From: Dokdonia pacifica
GTDB lineage: Bacteria > Bacteroidota > Bacteroidia > Flavobacteriales > Flavobacteriaceae
DNA: 64,000 nt
Direction of reading: 5' to 3'
NCBI RefSeq assembly: GCF_900188275.1
Contig: NZ_FZNY01000002.1
Location: 310,001 to 374,000 of the forward strand
Shown piece after piece: positions 8,674-15,791 of this stretch (within the stretch, counting starts at the first letter, position 1; every line of letters starts with the position of its first letter). Made by a program: the position numbers and the translations under genes. Under the pieces are notes generated by a model. That model ran no database searches and was not told the origin of the DNA. It saw only the letters and a program-made list of their open reading frames with translations.

Positions 8674-10119
8674 TTAATTAATAGGTGCTAAAGAAAAAGT
8701 ACCTACTGAATGTGGAGCTGTTACACCTGAAGCACTAAAAGGAACAAATCCTCTTTGAACTCCTGTTCCAAGTGGTCCTTCTTGAAGGATATCTGCTTGG
8801 TTATTTCCGTTATTTCCGAATTGATTTTCATTTTGACGGATTGTATAACTCTGACCATCTCTTTGTGTAAGGAAAGCCATGTTATCATTACCATGTTGTA
8901 GTGTTCTTCCGTAACTACCGTTTCCTTCTTGAGTTACATCTGAATAGTTTGCTGTTCCTCTTTGAGAAGCTACTATCGTATTTTCATCGCCAGTCTGTGA
9001 CTGTACAGAAGTATGTAATCTATCATTTTGAACGATTGTTGCTGCATTATCATTACCTACTTGTGTTTGAGTAGATACATTACCAAATCCAGCATCTGGT
9101 GTTAAGTTTTGAATCGCTTGTGCTATGTTACCATCTCCATTTTGAGACTGAGCTGAATTATTACCATCTCCAAATTGTACAATTACAGCATCGTTTTCAC
9201 CTCCAGTTTGTGTTTGGAAAGCTACTGCGTTTGTCGCTTCAAGACCAGCTCCGTCATCATCGCCAGCTAAAGTTGGATCAAATAGATTTACTGCATCAAA
9301 GATATCATCTTGTCCAGCTGAATATACTGTAATATCACCTGAAAAACCTTGTAATACATCTGCACTATTTCCTGCTGCACTTCCTGAAGAAACTTGAACT
9401 TGCTCAACTTTGTTACCAACACCAGTTTGACGAGCTATTGCACTGTTACGATCTTGATCTCCATTTGCTCCAGATTGGTTTACACGAGATTCATTATTCA
9501 TTCCTGTCTGATTTACAATAGCAAAATGTCCTGCACTATTTTCAGGACCAGCATTTTGATCGATCTCAGATGTATTCCCTACACCATTTTGAACAGTCCA
9601 AGCATCACTATTATCATACGTTTGTAATGTGTATGCAGAGTTATCTTGACCATCTTGTTCTATAGCAGCATCATTCATTTCAGCTTGCTGACCCGTACCT
9701 TGCATAATTTGCGCACGGTTTCCTAAAGACTGATCGTCTCCATCATTGTTTTGACTTGTAAAAGCATTGTTGAAATCTCCTTCTTGAACAGTAGTAGATT
9801 GGTTATTTGCTCCGTCTTGATCAACTTGAGCCCAGTTACCCTGACCACTTAATGCTTGGTTACCATTTACGTTACCAGTTTGCATCAATCTAGCTAAGTT
9901 GCTAGTTCCATCTTGAGTTGTTAATACAGACTGCTCAGTTCCTGCTTGACGCACTTGAACAGCATTACTTGTTCCATTTTGAATGGATTCCCCTGTGTTT
10001 GCACCCATTGCAGAACCAGGAATTTGTGCTACTTGCACTGCTTTTTGAGCTCCTGTGTCTTGTGCATGAATTGCAACACCAAATGTCAACGCAATTGCGC
10101 TTACCAATAATTTTTTCAT
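8674..10119 (-). CDS. large curlin-repeat fibre subunit 5 (CsgA-like, first in array)
   Basis: 481 residues with signal peptide (VAIHAQ), about 28 curlin-type repeat units, an aspartate-rich central insert (DDIFDAVNLFDPTLAGDDD), and a tail ending TFSLAPIN. It is the most diverged of the five but keeps the N-terminal block VQVAQIPGSAMGANTGES, the repeat phase and the tail. As the first gene of the array it has its own long upstream region (10120-10610), and a strong terminator follows it, so it can be regulated independently. A role as fibre subunit is inferred from family and context. Confidence 0.9.
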   Translation of the reverse strand: MKKLLVSAIALTFGVAIHAQDTGAQKAVQVAQIPGSAMGANTGESIQNGTSNAVQVRQAGTEQSVLTTQDGTSNLARLMQTGNVNGNQALSGQGNWAQVDQDGANNQSTTVQEGDFNNAFTSQNNDGDDQSLGNRAQIMQGTGQQAEMNDAAIEQDGQDNSAYTLQTYDNSDAWTVQNGVGNTSEIDQNAGPENSAGHFAIVNQTGMNNESRVNQSGANGDQDRNSAIARQTGVGNKVEQVQVSSGSAAGNSADVLQGFSGDITVYSAGQDDIFDAVNLFDPTLAGDDDGAGLEATNAVAFQTQTGGENDAVIVQFGDGNNSAQSQNGDGNIAQAIQNLTPDAGFGNVSTQTQVGNDNAATIVQNDRLHTSVQSQTGDENTIVASQRGTANYSDVTQEGNGSYGRTLQHGNDNMAFLTQRDGQSYTIRQNENQFGNNGNNQADILQEGPLGTGVQRGFVPFSASGVTAPHSVGTFSLAPIN

Positions 10120-10610
10120 AATAAAAAGTAGTAGTTAAAATATTTAAAAATTAAAAATTGTTAACAACCGACTTTCAAAAACAAACATTCACAATCTAAC
10201 ATCCACAGATAAAAATCTATGAGTGTTATATTATAAAATTGTTTGGTAACAAATTATAATATGGGGTACTATAAAGTAATAAATGTTATAATGTATTTAT
10301 AGGGGGAGAAATGCTAAATACGGAGACTAAATTATACAAATAAGACAACGAAACAAGTAAGAATTATAACTTTTCGATCAAATGAATATAGCAAATTTGT
10401 CATATTCAAGCTAAACACCAGTAAAAACTATACTTAACACTAGAAAAAAAAATCAAACGAATTATCTACAAAAAAATGTCTGTAAATAAATTCCTACGTG
10501 GTACTACGTATTTCGTGTAATAATTTTACGGTGTAATTAAACAAATAATTTATTTACAAAGAAAAAATCCAATATAAGACAAACAATATCAATTATTTAG
10601 AGAAGTGGCA
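10120..10610. other. AT-rich intergenic region upstream of the curlin array
   Basis: 491 nt without a convincing gene. Transcription of the curlin array leaves leftward from here and glnN ends at its right edge. I see a direct repeat CTACGT-N4-CTACGT at 10494-10509 and an imperfect inverted repeat around 10238-10260 (AATTGTT / AACAAATT), either of which could bind a regulator, but no clean TAnnTTTG box. Confidence 0.4.
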
Positions 10611-12797
10611 CTAATTAACAAATAGCAACTCCCTATATTTAGGTAATGGCCATAATTCATCTTCAACTAATAATTCTAGTTTATCACAATGACGTCTAAT
10701 TTTTTGTAAATAAGGCAATACCATATTGCAGTAGGCCTTAGATTTTTGAACTAATTTCATTTGATTTGCTTTTTTACGAGCCTCAGTCATCTCTGTAATA
10801 CAAGCATTTAATGATGCAATATGCTCAGAAATTTCTTTTATAATATTCACCTGTTCTTTTGCTAAGGATACATAAACATCATCTCCATATATTTCTTTAA
10901 GACCTTTTACATTAGTAATAAGCACATTTTGATACCTCAAGGCTGTTGGAATGATATGATTACGGGCTACATCACCCAGTACCCTACTTTCTATTTGAAC
11001 TCTCTTTATGTATTCTTCAATTTCAATCTCATAACGTGCTTGTATCTCAACAGCATTCATAACCCCCAAAGATTCAAATAACGTAATTGCTCTTTTAGAA
11101 ATCTTTTCTTCTAGTGCATCTGGCGTGTTTCTATGATGGCTAAGCCCTCTTTTTTTAGCTTCCTTCTCCCACACAGCACCATAACCATCACCTTCGAATC
11201 GAATATTTCTACTTTCCTTAATATACTCTCTCAATACATTAAAAATAGCATCGTCTTTTTTCATAGAAGAGTCATTTATAAGAGCATCTACTTCTTTCTT
11301 AAATGCTTTTAATTGACTCGCGACTATTGCATTTAAAACAGTCATGGGGTGTGCACAATTTGCAGTAGCCCCTACAGCTCTAAATTCAAATTTATTTCCT
11401 GTGAATGCAAAAGGAGATGTTCTATTACGATCTGTATTATCTAATAGTATTTCTGGAATTTTCCCTATAACATTAAGCTTTAAATCTGTTTTTTCTTGTG
11501 GTGATAATTTCCCATCCGTTACTTTTTCAAGCTCATCTAAAACTTGCGTTAACTGAGATCCTATAAAAACAGATATTATTCCAGGAGGTGCCTCATTTGC
11601 GCCAAGTCTATGGTCATTTCCTGCGCTAGCAATTGAAGCTCTTAACAACTCTTCATAAGAATGTACTGCTTTAATGGTATTTATAAAAAAGGTGAGGAAT
11701 TGTAAGTTTTTCATTGGGGTTGTTCCAGGGCTCAAAAGATTGATTCCTGTATCTGTTGCTAACGACCAATTATTATGTTTACCGCTTCCATTAACACCTT
11801 CAAATGGTTTTTCATGAAATAACACTTTAAAATAATGACGTTCTGCTACTTTTTGCATTACATCCATCAGTAAAGAATTATGATCTACCGCTAGATTTAC
11901 TTCTTCAAATATGGGAGCTATTTCAAATTGATTAGGAGCTACTTCGTTATGTCTCGTTTTAATAGGAATTCCTAGCAACAAACATTCTTGTTCCAATTGT
12001 TTTAAATACGTCAATACTCTAGATGGAATAGATCCAAAATAATGATCATCGAGCTGTTGCCCTTTCGCGGAAGCGTGCCCTAAAAGCGTTCTACCTGTTA
12101 ATTCAATATCTGGACGTGCAGCTGCTAATGCACTATCAATAAGAAAAAACTCTTGTTCCCAACCTAATGTTGCGTGTACTTTGCCTACATTTTTATCAAA
12201 ATAACGAGCTACGTCTGTTGCTGCTACATCTACCTCTTGTAATGCTTTTAACAAAGGAGTTTTATAATCTAACGCCTCTCCTGTATAAGCAACAAACACT
12301 GTTGGTATACATAAAGTAGTTCCATACACAAATGCCGGAGATGTAGGATCCCAAGCAGTATATCCCCTAGCCTCAAACGTATTGCGTATACCGCCATTAG
12401 GAAAACTAGATGCATCTGGTTCTTGCTGAACTAATTGTGCGCCATCAAATTTCTCTATAATATGTCCATCAGTAGTAATTTCAAAAAAGGCATCATGTTT
12501 TTCGGCAGTTGCGCCTGTAAGGGGCTGAAACCAGTGGGTATAATGTGTTGCACCTTTTTCCAAAGCCCAAGCTTTCATACCAGAAGCAACCGCGTCGGCA
12601 GTAATACGATCTATTTTGCGTCCTTTATGTATGGCTTCTGTAACATTTTCAAAAGCCGATTTAGGTAAATGTTGGCGCATCGACTGTTCCCCAAATACAT
12701 GTTGGTTATAAGACAAAGAGCGAAGTCCTTCTTCTTTTGGTACTTGAATAGAACGATGTTGTACATCTTGAAGTGCTTGAAATCTAAGAATAGGCAT
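10611..12797 (-). CDS. glnN: glutamine synthetase type III
   Basis: 728 residues, the length typical of GSIII. It makes glutamine from glutamate, ammonia and ATP in the cytosol. Seen in the sequence: the N-terminal GSIII-specific region (about 1-170, HYTHWFQPLTGATAEKHD), the catalytic GS core with GWEQEFFLID, the KTRHNEVAPNQFEIAP metal/glutamate segment and the GVNGSGKHNNWSL nucleotide loop (between residues 180 and 430), and a C-terminal extension with long helices. It is divergent from a second glutamine synthetase at 13005, and a -7 box TATATTTG lies about 44 nt upstream. The start MPILRFQALQ fits the family. Confidence 0.95.
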   Translation of the reverse strand: MPILRFQALQDVQHRSIQVPKEEGLRSLSYNQHVFGEQSMRQHLPKSAFENVTEAIHKGRKIDRITADAVASGMKAWALEKGATHYTHWFQPLTGATAEKHDAFFEITTDGHIIEKFDGAQLVQQEPDASSFPNGGIRNTFEARGYTAWDPTSPAFVYGTTLCIPTVFVAYTGEALDYKTPLLKALQEVDVAATDVARYFDKNVGKVHATLGWEQEFFLIDSALAAARPDIELTGRTLLGHASAKGQQLDDHYFGSIPSRVLTYLKQLEQECLLLGIPIKTRHNEVAPNQFEIAPIFEEVNLAVDHNSLLMDVMQKVAERHYFKVLFHEKPFEGVNGSGKHNNWSLATDTGINLLSPGTTPMKNLQFLTFFINTIKAVHSYEELLRASIASAGNDHRLGANEAPPGIISVFIGSQLTQVLDELEKVTDGKLSPQEKTDLKLNVIGKIPEILLDNTDRNRTSPFAFTGNKFEFRAVGATANCAHPMTVLNAIVASQLKAFKKEVDALINDSSMKKDDAIFNVLREYIKESRNIRFEGDGYGAVWEKEAKKRGLSHHRNTPDALEEKISKRAITLFESLGVMNAVEIQARYEIEIEEYIKRVQIESRVLGDVARNHIIPTALRYQNVLITNVKGLKEIYGDDVYVSLAKEQVNIIKEISEHIASLNACITEMTEARKKANQMKLVQKSKAYCNMVLPYLQKIRRHCDKLELLVEDELWPLPKYRELLFVN

Positions 12798-12840
12798 GTG
12801 TATACATTTAAAGATTATAAATCACATATTATAATAAGGA

Positions 12841-12848
12841 CAAATATA
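12841..12848 (-). promoter_or_regulatory. -7 promoter box for glnN
   Basis: On the minus strand this reads TATATTTG, a perfect match to the Bacteroidota -7 consensus TAnnTTTG, placing transcription start near 12835 and a leader of about 38 nt. No good TTG -33 element at ideal spacing. Confidence 0.6.
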
Positions 12849-12882
12849 CGAGTATTTCAAAAACAACACATAATTTTTACAT

Positions 12883-12903
12883 ACCCCCTAATTTTTAGGG
12901 GGT
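12883..12903. promoter_or_regulatory. inverted repeat between the two glutamine synthetase genes (operator candidate)
   Basis: Perfect 9-bp inverted repeat ACCCCCTAA-TTT-TTAGGGGGT between the divergent promoters, upstream of both -7 boxes. A half-site-like CCCCTAAAAA recurs at 12937-12946. G/C runs are rare in this AT-rich spacer, so it stands out. A binding site for a nitrogen-responsive regulator is an inference. Confidence 0.5.
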
Positions 12904-12970
12904 GTTAATAACTAAAATTAAATTTTTAATAAATAGCCCCTAAAAAATTACACACAATACATATTAATTA

Positions 12971-12978
12971 TATATTTG
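12971..12978 (+). promoter_or_regulatory. -7 promoter box for type II glutamine synthetase
   Basis: TATATTTG, identical to the box on the opposite strand for glnN. It predicts a start near 12984 and a leader of about 20 nt before the ATG at 13005. Confidence 0.6.
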
Positions 12979-13004
12979 CATCGTAATTAAAAAAACACGC
13001 CGTA

Positions 13005-14015
13005 ATGAGCAAATCTAAATTAGAGTACATCTGGTTAGATGGATACACACCAACTCAAAACATGAGAAGTAAAACTAAAGTTGTAAATGACTTTAGCGGA
13101 AAACTAGAAGATTGTCCTATATGGTCTTTTGATGGATCATCAACAAAGCAAGCATCTGGTGGAGCATCAGATTGTCTATTAAAACCGGTAGCTATTTACC
13201 CTGACCCACAACGTAACAATGGGTTTCTTGTAATGACTGAGGTTTTAAATGCAGACGGAACTCCACATGAGTCTAATCACAGAGCACAAATTGATGATAA
13301 TGATAATGATTTCTGGTTTGGATTTGAGCAAGAATATTTCATTATGGATTCTGCTACACAGTTACCATTAGGGTTTCCTGTAGGTGGATATCCTGGGCCT
13401 CAAGGAATGTATTACTGTTCTGTAGGTGGTAGAAATACACACGGGCGTGATTTTGTAGAAGAGCATGCTGATTTATGTATTGCTGCTGGACTTAACTTTG
13501 AAGGAATCAACCAAGAGGTTGCTTCTGGACAATGGGAATTCCAATTATTTGCAAAAGGAGCTAAGAAAGCTGGTGATGAAATCTGGGTAGCTCGTTACTT
13601 ACTAGATCGTCTTACTGAACAATATGGTTGGTATATAGAATATCACCCTAAGCCAGTAAAAGGAGATTGGAATGGATCTGGTATGCATGCCAATTTCTCA
13701 AACACAACACTTCGTACATGTGGATCTCAAGAGATTTATGAAAAGATTTGTGAAGCATTCCGCCCTGTAGCTGCAGAGCATATTGCTGTATATGGAGCTT
13801 ATAACGATCAACGTTTAACGGGATTACACGAAACAGCTTCTATTCATGATTTTAGCTATGGAGTATCTGATCGTGGAGCATCTATTCGCATCCCAATCAT
13901 CACAGTAGAACAAGGATGGAAAGGATGGTTAGAAGATCGTCGTCCTGCATCTAACGGTGACCCATACAAAATTGCAGGTCGTATCGTTAAGACTGTAAAA
14001 AGTGCAAAAATTTAA
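13005..14015 (+). CDS. glnII: glutamine synthetase type II (GSII, eukaryote-like)
   Basis: 336 residues, as in GSII from other Bacteroidota. The N-terminal beta-grasp (1-90, LEYIWLDGYTPTQNMRSKTK, WSFDGSSTKQA) is followed by the catalytic domain with FGFEQEYFIMD, EGINQEVASGQWEFQ and the nucleotide loop GDWNGSGMHANFSN, then RLTGLHETASIHDFSYG and the active-site RGASIRIP arginines. It catalyses the same reaction as GSIII, giving the cell two unrelated-length enzymes that are divergently transcribed. A clear terminator follows at 14038. Confidence 0.95.
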   Translation: MSKSKLEYIWLDGYTPTQNMRSKTKVVNDFSGKLEDCPIWSFDGSSTKQASGGASDCLLKPVAIYPDPQRNNGFLVMTEVLNADGTPHESNHRAQIDDNDNDFWFGFEQEYFIMDSATQLPLGFPVGGYPGPQGMYYCSVGGRNTHGRDFVEEHADLCIAAGLNFEGINQEVASGQWEFQLFAKGAKKAGDEIWVARYLLDRLTEQYGWYIEYHPKPVKGDWNGSGMHANFSNTTLRTCGSQEIYEKICEAFRPVAAEHIAVYGAYNDQRLTGLHETASIHDFSYGVSDRGASIRIPIITVEQGWKGWLEDRRPASNGDPYKIAGRIVKTVKSAKI

Positions 14016-14037
14016 TTAGTTATTATATTTAATTCTA

Positions 14038-14070
14038 AAAACCCTGTTAGTAGTTCTGGCAGGGTTTTTT
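14038..14070 (+). terminator. intrinsic terminator after GSII gene
   Basis: Stem AAAACCCTG (14038-14046) with its complement at 14060-14068, 13-nt loop, ending in a run of Ts. It begins 22 nt after the stop codon. Confidence 0.8.
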
Positions 14071-14074
14071 ATTT

Positions 14075-14098
14075 TATACGCTTTCGCGAAAGCGTATA
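14075..14098. repeat. 24-bp perfect palindrome of the TTTCGCGAAA family
   Basis: Perfect palindrome with the core TTTCGCGAAA at 14082-14091, flanked by TATACGC and GCGTATA. It is one of 12 copies of this core in the window and sits just after the GSII terminator. Confidence 0.9.
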
Positions 14099-14216
14099 CA
14101 GAAGACAAAGTGGTTATTAACAAAAGTAATAGGTTAGATACCTACCTTGAAACATATAACCTAGAAACCATTTTCAAATCTAGCAAAGCGTTTATTTCGT
14201 AAAAGTAGTCTAATTG

Positions 14217-14636
14217 CTATTGCTGAGTAGAATATGCTTGCTTACTAGTTGGAATATCCCAATTTGGATATACTCGAAAAGCCCTCTTCCCGTCTTTCGT
14301 TTTTGTTGAGATGATTCCTTTTTTAATAAGTATTGATTTTGGAAAAACAAATTGCCCAAATCCAAGGTCTGAACGTACACTTACAACAAAAAAATCTATT
14401 TGATCGTCATCCATAAAAGGTTCTATTGGACCATCGTTATATCGTTTCCAAAATGTAACAAATTGACCAACCTTTTTAGGAGTAATCTTAGCGCTTCTAG
14501 ATATAACATGCTTCCCATTAAGCATAAAACGACAAGCATCATACTCCCTACTCTCTAATTCAAATGTAAAATCTGAAATATTTAAAGCACATCTATCGTA
14601 GACTTCTGTTTTTATTTGCTTTAAATTATCATCCAT
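14217..14636 (-). CDS. MepB family protein, possibly C-terminally shortened
   Basis: 139 residues. Motifs typical of MepB: GQFVTFWKRYNDGPIEPFM, DFFVVSV, GQFVFPKSILIKKGI and KRAFRVYPNWD. S. aureus mepB lies in the mepRAB multidrug efflux operon, but the biochemical role of the family is unknown, and no efflux genes are adjacent here. Oddity: the frame ends AYSTQQ-stop (TAG), yet the next in-frame codons read QLDYFYEI, which looks like the usual family ending, with the stop where a tryptophan codon (TGG) would be expected. A single G-to-A change would explain it. The protein is otherwise intact. Confidence 0.8.
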   Translation of the reverse strand: MDDNLKQIKTEVYDRCALNISDFTFELESREYDACRFMLNGKHVISRSAKITPKKVGQFVTFWKRYNDGPIEPFMDDDQIDFFVVSVRSDLGFGQFVFPKSILIKKGIISTKTKDGKRAFRVYPNWDIPTSKQAYSTQQ

Positions 14637-14696
14637 TTATTTGAAATTTACCAGATATCTTAAACATCTCAAAAAACAGTTATAAAGGCGTACATT

Positions 14697-15641
14697 TTAC
14701 AAAAATGTAAAGCCTACAAATACAATATATGCTACAAAAAGAATAAGACCTTTATACCTTGATAATTGCATTCTTTTAGGGATAAATGCAAGTGGTAAGA
14801 GAATCACTGCAAATCCTATCATCCAAAAAATATTTGTAGACAAAATAGCATCATCTACCACTGAAATAGGTTTTATAATTGAGGTAATACCTAGCACTGA
14901 TGCAATATTAAAAATGTTAGACCCAATAAGGTTTCCTAACGAGATTGCTTTTTCTTTTTTTAATGCAGCTATCACTGATGCTGCCAATTCAGGAACGCTG
15001 GTGCCTATTGCAATAACCGTTACAGAAATCACATAGTCACTAACGCCTACGGCTTTAGCGAGCTCTGTTGCCCCTTTAACCAGCCATTCTGACCCAAAAT
15101 ATAATGCGGTTCCACCAATAGCCAGCCAGATAAAAATCTTGAAGTAAGAACTTTGTGCCAACCCATCATCTACGCCATCTTCATCTACCTCCTTCTTTTT
15201 ACGAGCTCTACGTATTAAAACAAAAAGGTATATAATGAGACATGATACTAATCCTATTCCTTCTAATTGCGTAAGCTTCTCATCATTTTTTAATAAAAAA
15301 TATAGCACGATAGAAAACAATAGCATTATAGGCCAATTGAATCTATAGAAATCTCGATCGACCGCTAGAGAGGATATAATTGCTGTAATTCCTAATACCA
15401 ACCCAATATTTGCAATATTGGATCCTATTACATTACCTAATGCAATATCAGAAAGTCCATCATATGCTGCCTGTATACTCACTAAAAGTTCTGGAGCAGA
15501 TGTTGCAAAAGAAACTACAGTAAGCCCAATCACCATCTTAGAAAGGTTCAGTTTAAAAGATAACCCTACAGAAGAACGTACTAAAAACTCACCCCCTACT
15601 ACCAATAACAACAATCCAATTAGGACATAAAATATACTCAT
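14697..15641 (-). CDS. calcium/sodium antiporter (CaCA family, YrbG-like)
   Basis: 314 residues, about ten membrane helices. Two inverted-topology alpha repeats are visible: residues 38-80 (GLTVVSFATSAPELLVSI, ALGNVIGSNIANIG) and about 205-250 (VIAIGTSVPELAASV, SLGNLIGSNIFNIASVLG). The acidic glutamates in SAPE and SVPE and the NxxGSN motifs are the ion-binding residues known from Na+/Ca2+ exchangers. A cytosolic loop between the halves (RRARKKKEVDEDGVDD) is short, as in the bacterial branch. It exchanges Ca2+ for Na+ across the inner membrane. Close to the MepB gene on the same strand but with a 60-nt gap. Confidence 0.92.
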   Translation of the reverse strand: MSIFYVLIGLLLLVVGGEFLVRSSVGLSFKLNLSKMVIGLTVVSFATSAPELLVSIQAAYDGLSDIALGNVIGSNIANIGLVLGITAIISSLAVDRDFYRFNWPIMLLFSIVLYFLLKNDEKLTQLEGIGLVSCLIIYLFVLIRRARKKKEVDEDGVDDGLAQSSYFKIFIWLAIGGTALYFGSEWLVKGATELAKAVGVSDYVISVTVIAIGTSVPELAASVIAALKKEKAISLGNLIGSNIFNIASVLGITSIIKPISVVDDAILSTNIFWMIGFAVILLPLAFIPKRMQLSRYKGLILFVAYIVFVGFTFL

Positions 15642-15791
15642 ATATATGAACTTTGCGACGAAGATAATAAATAGTAATCGTCACACACATATCAAAAATT
15701 AATGTTTTCATCAGTTTGTGTATGACATTGTTAATAAGGGAATACTTTTTGCTTTGTCTATTACATATAAAGCAGTACATTAGTTATTGAT

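Noticed and set aside
2339-10119. Long open frames on the opposite strand and repetitive DNA resembling a CRISPR or satellite array within the curlin genes
   Set aside because: The frames are by-products of biased repeat codons. The units are degenerate, of varied length and coding, with no constant repeat plus unique spacer pattern and no cas genes.
12060-12076. CCTTTCGCGGAAGCG in glnN looks like another palindrome copy
   Set aside because: The core is imperfect (TTTCGCGGAA) and codes for the conserved HASAKG stretch of GSIII, so it may be only a coding coincidence.
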